A DNA stretch of 64,000 nucleotides from Pseudomonas asiatica. Lineage in GTDB: Bacteria > Pseudomonadota > Gammaproteobacteria > Pseudomonadales > Pseudomonadaceae. Positions 47,690 to 56,682 of the stretch are shown piece by piece. The stretch lies in the NCBI RefSeq assembly GCF_009932335.1, contig NZ_BLJF01000001.1, positions 806,001-870,000 of the forward strand, in the 5' to 3' direction. Under the pieces are notes generated by a model. That model saw only the letters and a program-made list of their open reading frames with translations, was not told the DNA's origin and searched no databases. The position numbers were made by a program, and so were the translations under genes. The number at the start of each line of letters is the position of its first letter. Within the stretch, counting starts at the first letter, position 1.

Positions 47690-47861
47690 ACCCTTTGCTT
47701 GATCAGAGAATGCCACCACCGCAACCTTCTCACGGGTTTAGGTGGCAGCCGTGCGCGGGGTGAGAAACCGAGGAAGCAAAGGAAAACTCGGCCAGACCGA
47801 AGTCTGCCCGCGCGCGGCCGCCATGAAAGCTGACGGAATTTGCTTATCGTCGGGTTCTCAC
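47690..47861 (-). ncRNA. Candidate switch-like structured leader upstream of the DUF3077-like gene
   Basis: Read on the minus strand, heptamers occur in the order GTGAGAA (47861-47855), AAGCAAA (47845-47839), TTTGCTT (47780-47774), TTCTCAC (47766-47760), GTGAGAA (47733-47727), AAGCAAA (47700-47694). The central TTTGCTT/TTCTCAC block can pair, correctly nested, with either the 5' or the 3' flank but not both. A C(TTCG)G tetraloop hairpin CAGAC-TTCG-GTCTG and a TGCCACC/GGTGGCA hairpin lie between. The element ends about 20 nt before the DUF3077-like frame. A 61-codon GTG ORF (47686-47871) crosses it but is probably not a protein. Confidence 0.5.
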
Positions 47862-48015
47862 ACCCGGTCACCGAAGCGCCCCGGAAGCTTTATCCGTGAG
47901 GTGTTTCCCCGACAACAGTGATAGTTCGGCAGCGCGCGTAGGATAATTCCTAAGCGGGTTGATCCTGAAGCATTGGGGGGCAGGTTCAGAAATATCTTAC
48001 GGTGGCACCGGCTGC

Positions 48016-48208
48016 GCCGGTGTTCGCGGGCACGCCCGCTCCCACAGGGGGGGTGTAAGCAGCCAATGACTGTAGGAGCAGCCTTGTGCTGCGAAGAGGC
48101 CGGTATGACAGAAGACTGTCTGTGGCAGTCATGGCCTCTTCGCAGCACAAGGCTGCTCCTACAGGCCGGCGCGGTCACTGTGGGAGCGGGCATGCCCGCG
48201 AAGAGGCC
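48016..48208. repeat. Nested REP cluster: one BIME inside another
   Basis: Outer pair: GTTCGCGGGCACGCCCGCTC class at 48016-48048 and its inverse at 48179-48208. Inner pair: TGTAGGAGCAGCCTTGTGCT class at 48071-48101 and its inverse at 48133-48163. It lies just beyond the batD stop, at the end of the leftward operon. The stretch 47887-48015 has no gene I can support. Confidence 0.9.
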
Positions 48209-48223
48209 TGCACAGGCAGCACA

Positions 48224-49858
48224 TCACTTGGGATAGAGCGGCGGCAGGCTGCCGTTCTCGCCGGTCGGCAGCAATACCTGCTCAGCCGGGGGAATCGTAC
48301 CGATCGCCCGCCACAAATCTTCACCCTGCCAATACTGCCCGCTCTCGCTATACAGCGCCCCATTCAACCCATCCAGTGCATCCGACAACGGCACGAACCG
48401 CGCCGCCATCTCGGCCAGGGTCTCCGGCTGCTGGCGGGCCCAGGCGTCCAGCGCCTGGCGGGTTGCCTGTGGGTCGTTGGCCTGGCACGCGCGCTTGAGA
48501 TCATCCAGCAAGGTACGCGGGCTCGGCCCGGCCTGCGCGGCACGCAGCACCGCTGGCTGCGAGCGGGCGCGCCACCACAGGGCAAAGCCCAGCACGGTGG
48601 TGAGGGCGAACACCAGGGTGGCCAGCTGCCAGGGCCACAGCAAGCTGCTGGCACTGCTGTTGTCGCCGACCGGGGTGTCGGCGCTCAGCGCCGGGTTGTC
48701 CTGCACGTTCAGCGTGCGCGCCGGCAGGCTGCTGTGCTCCAGGTGGTCTTCTCGGGTATTCCACCAGGCCACTTCCAGCGCCGGCAGGGCCAGCGCGCCG
48801 CTGTGGGTCGGCACCAAGGCTTCGCGCTCTTCGCGGTTGGCAATCATCCCTCGTTCGCTGATTTCGTTGCGCAGCAATGGCTGGTCGGGGTACCGGCGCA
48901 GGCCGGTGATTTCTGTGGCTGGCAGCGGTGGCAGCTGGGTGCTGGACAAGCCTTCGGCACGCAGGGTGATGTTGCGGGTCAGCGAGTCGCCAATCTGCAC
49001 CTGCTGGTTGCCAGGGTCGGGGTTCCAGTGCTCTTCAAGTGTCAGGCTGCGGGCCGGTAGCCAGGGCACGCCAGCAGGCCAGGCCGCCGGAATCGGCCGC
49101 ACGGCCAGGCGCAATGGCAACGAGCTGACCTGCACCTGGTGGCCGGCCCGGGCCGTGCCGTTGGCTTGCGGGGCCTCGTCCTGGCTAGCGGCGGCGGTGG
49201 CGGTGAAAGTCAACGGTGGGATGTCGAGGGTGCCGCTTTGTTGGGCATACACGGCATAGCGGGTTTCGATCACGCCGTGGCGGACGCCGTTGATTTCCTT
49301 TTCATAGGTGCGCGATTCACCCAGCGGTTCGACTTTGGCGTTTTCCAGTTGCAGCGGGCTGAGGCTGCTGTCGTCGTACAGTGCCACCGAATGGTAGATG
49401 CGCAGGGTGAGCACGGCCTGGGCCTGGACGTAGACCTCGCTGCTGTCGAGCGTGGCTTCGATGAACACCTGCGAGGCACTGTCCTGGCGGCTGGCATCGG
49501 CCTGCAGCACCTGCAGTTCGATGGCCTGGCTGTGCGACTGGCCCAGTTGCAGTTCGGGGATGCGCAGGCTGCCGCTGCGCCGCGGCAGCAGGGTGATGAT
49601 CCAGCGGGTACTGGCGCGGGTTTCGCCGTCGAGGCTGTGCAGGCTGTTTAGCTGGCGCGTGCCGCGCACTTCGAAGTCACCCTCCAGCGCGCGCAGGTCG
49701 GGCTTGCCGAACTGGGTGACGTCCTGGCTTTCCAGAGTCAGCTCCAGGCTTTCGCCGGCTTCCAGGCGGGTACGGTCGACGCTGGCGCGCAGCAACGGTT
49801 CGGCCTGGGCCAGCACGGCCCACAGCAGACAGAGGAGAAAGACGCCGAAGCGACTCAT
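48224..49858 (-). CDS. batD: BatD-like protein (aerotolerance operon)
   Basis: A 544-aa protein with signal peptide (MSRFGVFLLCLLWAVLAQA) and a large periplasmic region of repeated beta domains (LRASVDRTRLEAGESLELTL, VYVQAQAVLTLRIYHSVALY, GDSLTRNITLRAEGLSSTQL). One membrane helix at about 415-435 (LLWPWQLATLVFALTTVLGF) is followed by a cytoplasmic tail, the BatD (oxygen-tolerance, PF13584-type) architecture. It is the last gene of the moxR operon; its 5' end overlaps the VWA/TPR gene by 4 nt. Bat proteins are linked to envelope-stress and oxygen tolerance in Bacteroides and Leptospira; the pseudomonad role is unproven. Confidence 0.88.
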   Translation of the reverse strand: MSRFGVFLLCLLWAVLAQAEPLLRASVDRTRLEAGESLELTLESQDVTQFGKPDLRALEGDFEVRGTRQLNSLHSLDGETRASTRWIITLLPRRSGSLRIPELQLGQSHSQAIELQVLQADASRQDSASQVFIEATLDSSEVYVQAQAVLTLRIYHSVALYDDSSLSPLQLENAKVEPLGESRTYEKEINGVRHGVIETRYAVYAQQSGTLDIPPLTFTATAAASQDEAPQANGTARAGHQVQVSSLPLRLAVRPIPAAWPAGVPWLPARSLTLEEHWNPDPGNQQVQIGDSLTRNITLRAEGLSSTQLPPLPATEITGLRRYPDQPLLRNEISERGMIANREEREALVPTHSGALALPALEVAWWNTREDHLEHSSLPARTLNVQDNPALSADTPVGDNSSASSLLWPWQLATLVFALTTVLGFALWWRARSQPAVLRAAQAGPSPRTLLDDLKRACQANDPQATRQALDAWARQQPETLAEMAARFVPLSDALDGLNGALYSESGQYWQGEDLWRAIGTIPPAEQVLLPTGENGSLPPLYPK

Positions 49859-51573
49859 CGTGAGGTTTCCTGATGCAATTGCTGTTCATACCAGAATTTG
49901 CGCCGCAGCAGCTCCGCCGGGTTGTCGGGGATCTCCCGCAGCCATTGTTCCAGGGCCTGGCGCTGTTCGGTATCAAGGCTGGTCGATACCGGGCGCTGCG
50001 GCGGCTGGGTGACGCTGTCGTCCGCGCCGGCTTGGTTGCCGGGCGTTACCTGGCTGTTGCTGCTGCCTTCGCCGGGCTGTTCGGCGCTGGCCTGTTCGTC
50101 GTTGCCGGGCGTGCCCTGGGCCGGGCTGCTGGCCGAGCTGCTGTTGCCTTCGGTTTCGCTGCCGGGCGTGCCTTGGGTATCGCTGCTGGCCGGTTGTTCC
50201 TCGGCAGTGGCCTCGCGCTGTTGCAGCAGTTGCTGCACCAGTGCCTGGTTGTCCAGCGCCGCTTGCAGGTCGGGTTGGCGTTCCAGGGCTTGTTCGTAGG
50301 CGTCCAGCGCGGCTTCCAGCTCACCGCTGCGGGCCAGGGCGTTGCCTCGATTGTAGTGTGCGGCGGCGGTGTCGCCTTGGGAAAAGGCTTCGGCAGCGCC
50401 GGCATAGTCGCCGGCCTGGTACAGGGCCATGCCGCGCCATTGCGGGTCCTGGAACTGGCGCGCGGCGCTGGCCGGGCGGTTCTGCTCCAGCAGGCGCTGG
50501 CCTTGCTGGTCGGGGCGCAGCCACAGGTCGTTGAACTCGAAGGCCTGGCTGGGCTGGGGCAGGGCCAGCAGCAGCGGCAGGCAGAACAGCCAGCCGCGTC
50601 GGCCGGCACAGGCGGCCAGCAGCAACAGCGGCAGCAGCAGCCAGTACCCCTGGTCGGCCCAGCTGTCCAATTGCAGGGTCTGGCCATCATTGCGCCCGGT
50701 GCGCGGGCTGTCGAACAGGCCCAGGCCTCGCAGGTCGAGGTCGTCGATGCGAGCATGCCGGTAGCGCCCGCCGGTGCCGTTGATGAAGCCCTTGAGGCTG
50801 GCGCTGTCCAGGCGTGGCAACAGGATGCCGCCCTGGTCGTCCTTCAGGTATTCGCCATTGGCCTGGCGCACCGGTGCGCCTTCGCTGCTGCCGATGCCCA
50901 GCATCAACAGGCTCGGGCCCTGCCGGCCGAGGGCCTGGGCGATGCCTTCGCGCTCCGGGGCGCTGAGCGACGAGCCGATCAGCAGCAGGCGGCCCTGGCC
51001 CAGGCCGCTCTGGGCAAGCAGGGCGAGGCCTTTTTGCACGGCCAGGTCGGCGCGCTGGCCGGGCTTGGGCATGATCGATGGGTCGACCGCCTCGAGCAGG
51101 TTGCGGCTGGTGGCCAAGTCATCGGACAGCGGCACCAGGGTGTGTGCGGAGCCAGCGTAGACCACCAGCGCGGTCTGGCTGTCGCGGCGGTGCTCCAGCA
51201 GGTCGAGGATTTTGCGCCGCGCCTGCTCCAGGCGGTTGGGCGGGCTGTCCTCGGCGAGCATCTGCGGGGTCAGTTCGAGCAGGATCACCAGTGGGTCGGC
51301 CGGGCGCTGGCGGCTTTCTTCCACGCGCTGCCAACTCGGCCCGAGCAGCGCCAGGATCACCAGCACCCAGGCCAGGCCCAGCGCCACCCACGGCAGCTTG
51401 CTGGTGCTGCCGCTGCCACCGCCGAGCAGGACGCCATGGAACGCCGGTGGCAGAATCATCTGCCAGCGCCCGGCGCGCTTGCGCCGGTGCCACAGTTTGT
51501 ACAGCAGCCAGGCGAGCAGGGGTACGGCCAGCAGCCAGAGCGGGCGCAACCATTCGGGCCACAGTTCGATCAT
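49855..51573 (-). CDS. VWA-TPR fusion protein of the Bat operon (BatB/BatC-like)
   Basis: A 572-aa protein. Two N-terminal membrane helices (LLAVPLLAWLLYKLW and WVALGLAWVLVILALLG) precede a VWA-like domain at about 85-280, further helices near 315-355, then TPR repeats (AAHYNRGNALARSGELEAAL) and a Gly/Ser/Glu/Asn-rich low-complexity tail. The MIDAS DxSxS that normally opens a VWA domain is replaced by LLELTPQM, so metal binding there is doubtful. In many bacteria BatB (VWA) and BatC (TPR) are separate; here they are one chain. The start is ATG 51573 behind AGGAGGCGG. It overlaps the preceding VWA gene by 4 nt. Confidence 0.85.
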   Translation of the reverse strand: MIELWPEWLRPLWLLAVPLLAWLLYKLWHRRKRAGRWQMILPPAFHGVLLGGGSGSTSKLPWVALGLAWVLVILALLGPSWQRVEESRQRPADPLVILLELTPQMLAEDSPPNRLEQARRKILDLLEHRRDSQTALVVYAGSAHTLVPLSDDLATSRNLLEAVDPSIMPKPGQRADLAVQKGLALLAQSGLGQGRLLLIGSSLSAPEREGIAQALGRQGPSLLMLGIGSSEGAPVRQANGEYLKDDQGGILLPRLDSASLKGFINGTGGRYRHARIDDLDLRGLGLFDSPRTGRNDGQTLQLDSWADQGYWLLLPLLLLAACAGRRGWLFCLPLLLALPQPSQAFEFNDLWLRPDQQGQRLLEQNRPASAARQFQDPQWRGMALYQAGDYAGAAEAFSQGDTAAAHYNRGNALARSGELEAALDAYEQALERQPDLQAALDNQALVQQLLQQREATAEEQPASSDTQGTPGSETEGNSSSASSPAQGTPGNDEQASAEQPGEGSSNSQVTPGNQAGADDSVTQPPQRPVSTSLDTEQRQALEQWLREIPDNPAELLRRKFWYEQQLHQETSR

Positions 51574-52646
51574 CGCCGCCTCCTCAGGCGCAGGCGCTTC
51601 AGGCGCTGGCGCCATTCTGGGTGCGGTTGCAGGAAGCGCGGCTTGCGCAGCAGGCGGTGCAGCAGGTTGTCGGGCCATTGCACGGCCAGCACCAGCAGCA
51701 CGCTCAGCAGCAGGGCAAGGGCCAGGGGCCAGGCATACAGGGCCTTGGCCGTGCGCGCCTGGGTCGGTTGCTGGGCCACCGGTTCGAGCTGGTCGAGGGT
51801 GTCGCCGATGGCGTCCAGTTCGGCGCCGTCATGGGCGCGGAAGTAGGTGCCGTGGGTGATATCGGCAATTTCCTTGAGCGAGGCTTCGTCCAGGTCCAGG
51901 CTCGGGTTCAGGCCGAGCAGGCCGGGGGTGCCGCTGGCTTCGGGGTTGGCGCCGATGCCGATGGTGTAGATGCGCACGCCTTCCTGGGCTGCCAGGCGGG
52001 CGGCGGTCAGCGGGTGGATCTGCCCGCCGTTGTTGGCACCGTCGGTGATCAGCACCAGCACCCGGCTTTGTGCCGGCCGTTGACGCAGGCGCTTGACCGC
52101 CAGGCCAATGGCGTCGCCGATGGCGGTGTTCTTGCCGGCGATGCCGATCTGCGCCTCGTCGAGGAAGGTACGCACGGTACGTCGGTCGAAGGTGAGCGGG
52201 GCCTGCAGGTAGGCCTGGCTGCCGAACAGGATCAGGCCCACGCGGTCGCCTTCGCGGTCCTGCAGAAAGTCGCCGAGCAGCGCTTTGACCAGGTCGAGGC
52301 GGCTGATCTCTTCGTTCTGCCACTGCATGTCAGGGAAGTCCATCGACCCGGACACATCCACCGCCACCAGCAGGTCGCGGCCACTGGCAGCCACTGGCAC
52401 CGGCTCGCCCAACCATTGCGGGCGGGCGGCGGCGCACAGCAGCAACAGCCAGATGACGACAAAGGGCGCCTGCTGGCGCCAGGTCGGCAGGTTGAGCCGC
52501 GCGCGGCGCCCGGCCAGGCCTTCGAGTTCGTCGAGGAAGCCCACCTTGAGCACCGGTTCGCCGCTGTCGGCGGCCGGCAGCACCAGGCGCGCCAGCCACG
52601 GCAGCGGCAACAGGGCGAAGACCCACGGCCAGGCCAGTTCAAACAT
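51570..52646 (-). CDS. VWA domain protein of the Bat operon (BatA-like)
   Basis: A 358-aa inner-membrane protein. Hydrophobic segments at the N-terminus (ELAWPWVFALLPLPWLARLV) and about 52-70 precede a VWA domain at about 88-290 with an intact MIDAS (LLVAVDVSGSMDF, then LITDGANNGGQIHPL). A terminal helix (YAWPLALALLLSVLLVLAVQ) places the domain in the periplasm or at the membrane face. It is the metal-binding partner to the degenerate VWA-TPR gene that follows, with ATGA overlap. MoxR ATPases are thought to act as chaperones for such VWA proteins. Confidence 0.9.
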   Translation of the reverse strand: MFELAWPWVFALLPLPWLARLVLPAADSGEPVLKVGFLDELEGLAGRRARLNLPTWRQQAPFVVIWLLLLCAAARPQWLGEPVPVAASGRDLLVAVDVSGSMDFPDMQWQNEEISRLDLVKALLGDFLQDREGDRVGLILFGSQAYLQAPLTFDRRTVRTFLDEAQIGIAGKNTAIGDAIGLAVKRLRQRPAQSRVLVLITDGANNGGQIHPLTAARLAAQEGVRIYTIGIGANPEASGTPGLLGLNPSLDLDEASLKEIADITHGTYFRAHDGAELDAIGDTLDQLEPVAQQPTQARTAKALYAWPLALALLLSVLLVLAVQWPDNLLHRLLRKPRFLQPHPEWRQRLKRLRLRRRR

Positions 52647-53133
52647 GCTTGCGAATCCAGGTTTCGACGGCTTGGCTGAGCCCGGCGATGGCCTTGTCGT
52701 CGAGCTTGCACTCGGGTTTGTAGGCGCCTTCGACCAGTACCATCCAGCGCGTCAGGCCGGCGGCCGGGCAGCGGTTGTCGAGAAACGCCAGCCACTGGCG
52801 GCCGTTGAGGGTATGGCTGTTGGCACCCGGGTAGTGGCTGCGGCACAGGCGCTTGAGCAGGGCGTTGATCTGTTGCAGCCAGGCCCCGGCCGGGGCGCCG
52901 TCGTAGGGGCGCGGCAGGCGGGCCAGTTCGGCCAGCGCTTCCACGCGTACCGGGTCCAAGGGTTGTTCGGCACGCACGATACGGCGTTTGCCCGGGCGCC
53001 AGTGGCGCACCCGCCACAGGCCCCAGGCCAACAGCGGCAGCACGGCCAGCAGCAGCCACCAGCCGGGTGCCGGTGGCCAAAGGCCGATCGGCGCGGGGGC
53101 GATCAGCGGCTGCAGTTGATCAAGCGGGTTCAT
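52639..53133 (-). CDS. DUF4381 family membrane protein
   Basis: A 164-aa protein with one membrane helix near the N-terminus (about 23-42, APGWWLLLAVLPLLAWGLWR), preceded by PLDQLQPLIAPAPIGLWPPA. A cytoplasmic helical domain contains RVEALAELARLPRPYDGAPA, WLQQINALLKRLC and GRQWLAFLDN. This matches DUF4381, a constant companion of MoxR-DUF58-VWA operons. Function is unknown, probably an assembly factor. It overlaps the VWA gene by 8 nt at its 3' end and is 13 nt downstream of the DUF58 gene. Confidence 0.88.
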   Translation of the reverse strand: MNPLDQLQPLIAPAPIGLWPPAPGWWLLLAVLPLLAWGLWRVRHWRPGKRRIVRAEQPLDPVRVEALAELARLPRPYDGAPAGAWLQQINALLKRLCRSHYPGANSHTLNGRQWLAFLDNRCPAAGLTRWMVLVEGAYKPECKLDDKAIAGLSQAVETWIRKHV

Positions 53134-53146
53134 TGGCCGCTGCTCT

Positions 53147-54091
53147 TCATGACGCGCTCCGTGGCCGCTGGGCGTTCAGGTACTCGCGCAGTTGCTCGAT
53201 CATGTCGCTTTGGGTGCTCAGTGGCATCAGCAGCACGCGCAGCTTTTGCGCCATCAGCTCCCAGCGCTCGATACGCGCTTCGGCCTGCTGGCGGTAGGCC
53301 TGGCGCAGGTTGGCGTCCAGGGTGTCGAGCTCCAGCTGCGCGCTGCGCTGGGCGAAGCGCAGCAGGCCGGCGGCGGGCAGGGCATGATCGAGCGGGTCGG
53401 ACACCGGCATCAACAGCAGGTCGCAATGGCGCGAGAGCATGGCCAGGTGCTGCTCCACCTGGGCAGTGAGCGAGCGCTCATCGCAGATCACGATGGCCAG
53501 GCTGCCGGGGCGCAGCACTTCGCGGGCGCGGCGCAGGGCCAGGCCGAGGCTGTCGGCACCGGGCGTGGCCTCGGTGTGCAGCGCCTGGTTGACCTTGGCC
53601 AGGCGGTTGAGCAGTTGCAGCAGGCTCTGCTTGCTGCGCCGGGGCTTGATTTCGTGGTGCTCGTTGTCGCCGAACACCAACCCGCCAATGCGGTCGTTAT
53701 GGCCCAGCGCGGCCCAGCCGAACAGCGCTGCAGCCTGGGCGGCCAGCACCGACTTGAACATCAGCCCCGAGCCGAAGAACAGCCGTTGGCTCTGCTCGAC
53801 AAGAATGAAGATGGGCCGTTCGCGCTCTTCGTGGAACAGCTTGGTATGCGGCTCCTGGGTACGCGCGGTAACCCGCCAGTCGATGTTGCGCACATCGTCG
53901 CCAGCCTGGTAGACGCGCACCTGGTCGAAGTCCACGCCGCGCCCGCGCAGCTTGGAGTGGTGTAGGCCCACCAGCGGGCTGCGCTGGCCGGGCCGGGAAA
54001 ACAGCTGGATTTCGCGCACGCGGTGGCGCATGTCGATCAGCTCGGCAAGGCCGATGCGGATGCCGGGTTCGGCCAGCGATGCAGTGGGCAT
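53147..54091 (-). CDS. DUF58 domain protein
   Basis: A 314-aa cytoplasmic protein of the DUF58 family. The signature is the motif QVRVYQAGDDVRNIDWRVTA with the following TKLFHEERERPIFILVEQSQ, a VWA-like fold in which the metal-site Asp is replaced. The longest open frame extends 82 codons into the moxR gene, but the family N-terminus and the ATG at 54091 (4 nt after the moxR stop) fix the start. DUF58 genes directly follow moxR in most aerotolerance-type operons. Confidence 0.92.
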   Translation of the reverse strand: MPTASLAEPGIRIGLAELIDMRHRVREIQLFSRPGQRSPLVGLHHSKLRGRGVDFDQVRVYQAGDDVRNIDWRVTARTQEPHTKLFHEERERPIFILVEQSQRLFFGSGLMFKSVLAAQAAALFGWAALGHNDRIGGLVFGDNEHHEIKPRRSKQSLLQLLNRLAKVNQALHTEATPGADSLGLALRRAREVLRPGSLAIVICDERSLTAQVEQHLAMLSRHCDLLLMPVSDPLDHALPAAGLLRFAQRSAQLELDTLDANLRQAYRQQAEARIERWELMAQKLRVLLMPLSTQSDMIEQLREYLNAQRPRSAS

Positions 54092-54095
54092 GGGC

Positions 54096-55055
<960 letters not shown>

Positions 55056-55250
55056 CGGTGACGGTTCCTGGTATGGGGCCGCAGGCGGCTGGAAGCAGCT
55101 GCCCTGGCAAGGGGTGATACTTTAATCCATCCGGGGGGGTGGCGACCAATGGCGGTAGGGAAATTTATCCTTGCCGGGGGCCATGCAGGTCCGGAAATGT
55201 CCTGTGTATCGCTGGCCATTGGCTGATGTTCCGCAGCAGCGTGCTGGCGC

Positions 55251-55277
55251 CTGCTTGTGCTTTTGGTACAAGCAGGA
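55251..55277 (+). promoter_or_regulatory. 9-bp hairpin burying the ribosome site of the lipase effector gene
   Basis: CCTGCTTGT (55251-55259) and ACAAGCAGG (55269-55277) form a perfect 9-bp stem with a 9-nt loop. The AGGA at 55275-55278 is the obvious ribosome site for the ATG at 55287, so it is largely paired in the stem. No T-tract follows. Confidence 0.6.
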
Positions 55278-55286
55278 AGCACGACG

Positions 55287-56594
55287 ATGGACCTGAACAG
55301 CTGTAGCACTGCACGCATCACGCCGGTCACCCTGCGTTTTGGCGTGTTCTTCGATGGCACCGGTAACAACCTGAGCAATGTGATGCCGGTGGATGCACCG
55401 GGGAACAAGGGGGGCAGTTATGCCAATGCCTTGAGCAATGTGGCCCTGTTGCATGCACTGTACCCGACGCAGGGGGCCAATGCTGATGGGACCATGGCGT
55501 TTCTGAAGCGCTATGTCGAGGGCGTGGGCACCCTGGCGGGGGAGGCGGATCATGCCTATGCCTCGGCCACCGGGTGTGGGCGTAGAGGGGCCGAGGCGCG
55601 TGTCACCGAGGCCTTGGCGGGGATTGCCGGGCAACTGCGGGACTGGCGCCAGGCGCACCCAAAGGCAAGGCTCGAGCGGGTCGAGTTCGACTTGTTCGGT
55701 TTCAGCCGCGGCGCTGCGGCTGTGCGTCATCTGGCCAACCTGCTGCATGATGGCGGCAGCAGCCTGTTGGCTGTGCCCTGTGGCATCGTGATCAACTTCA
55801 TCGGCCTGTTCGACACGGTTGCGGCAATTATCGCGCCGCTGCAGGGCGACTTCGATCCTGCCGACGACCGCCATGGTGGCTTGCGCCTTGGCCTGGGCGC
55901 GGGCATTGCCCGGCAAATGGTGCAGCTGGTGGCGGGGGACGAGCAGCGGCACAACTTCCCGCTGGTACGCAGCGGCCATGACATCGTGTTGCCAGGCGTG
56001 CACTCGAACATTGGCGGTGGTTACCCGGATACCACGCAGGAGCAGGTGCTGCTGTGCAAACCGCATTCTCAGCGGGTGCCGCTGAGAATGCGCGCCGAGC
56101 ACACGCGTGTGCATGCCACAGTCAGTGCGTTGCTGGCGTCGTCGTTTGGCGAAATGGGCGCGCCCAGGCCGCGTGTGCTGGCCTGGGAGGTTCCGATTGC
56201 CGGTGGCCTGCCTAGCGAGGCGCAAAAACAGGTATATGCGGCGGTGTACCGCGAACGGGAAGTGGCGGGGCAGCTGTCGCGGGTGTACCTGAGCATCATG
56301 CGGGAGCTGGCGGTGCGCGCTGGTGTGCCGTTTGCGCAACTGGGCGGGCAGGTCGAGCACCGGCTGCCGGATGAACTGCTGGGCATCAGCCGCAAGTTGC
56401 ATGCGTTTGCCCTGGGTGAATGCGAACAGCCTGGGTTGACCGAGGATGAGCAGCGATTGTTGCGAGACAGGTACGTGCATGCATCAGCGAACTGGAATGC
56501 GTTAAAGGGGTTGCACGGCAGTGTGCTGGATGTGTTGTTCGTCAATCGGCCGGGGGCAGGTGGGAGGGTGGTGCATGCCAATCCGGTCGCCTGA
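55287..56594 (+). CDS. DUF2235 alpha/beta hydrolase, Tle-type T6SS lipase effector (orphan)
   Basis: A 435-aa hydrolase of the DUF2235 family to which T6SS Tle1-type phospholipases belong. RFGVFFDGTGNNLSN (about 17-31) is the family N-terminus; the nucleophile serine is in LFGFSRGAAAVRHL (GxSxG, about 136-149); the aspartate is likely in FIGLFDTVAAI; the histidine in LPGVHSNIGGGYPD. There is no signal peptide, as expected for T6SS delivery. The start is ATG 55287, not the TTG 30 nt upstream. No VgrG, Tli immunity or Eag gene is adjacent, so delivery and self-protection would need genes elsewhere. Confidence 0.85.
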   Translation: MDLNSCSTARITPVTLRFGVFFDGTGNNLSNVMPVDAPGNKGGSYANALSNVALLHALYPTQGANADGTMAFLKRYVEGVGTLAGEADHAYASATGCGRRGAEARVTEALAGIAGQLRDWRQAHPKARLERVEFDLFGFSRGAAAVRHLANLLHDGGSSLLAVPCGIVINFIGLFDTVAAIIAPLQGDFDPADDRHGGLRLGLGAGIARQMVQLVAGDEQRHNFPLVRSGHDIVLPGVHSNIGGGYPDTTQEQVLLCKPHSQRVPLRMRAEHTRVHATVSALLASSFGEMGAPRPRVLAWEVPIAGGLPSEAQKQVYAAVYREREVAGQLSRVYLSIMRELAVRAGVPFAQLGGQVEHRLPDELLGISRKLHAFALGECEQPGLTEDEQRLLRDRYVHASANWNALKGLHGSVLDVLFVNRPGAGGRVVHANPVA

Positions 56595-56651
56595 GTAGCC
56601 AGTGCGCAGATGAATCAATGGCCATGTGCTGTTCTGCTGGATCTGCCTTGC

Positions 56652-56680
56652 ATTGCGAAAGGGCTGCAAAGCAGCCCTGG
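56652..56680. repeat. REP-like hairpin between the lipase and MFS genes
   Basis: GGGCTGC-AAA-GCAGCCC (about 56661-56677) with preceding REP-tail sequence (TTGCATTGCGAAA). It lies between convergent genes and probably ends both transcripts. Confidence 0.65.
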
Positions 56681-56682
56681 GG

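Noticed and set aside
47686..47871. 61-codon ORF (GTG start) over the structured leader as a protein gene
   Set aside because: Arg/Pro/Leu-rich peptide explained by the repeated stems of the RNA element; no convincing ribosome site. Kept only as part of the leader description.
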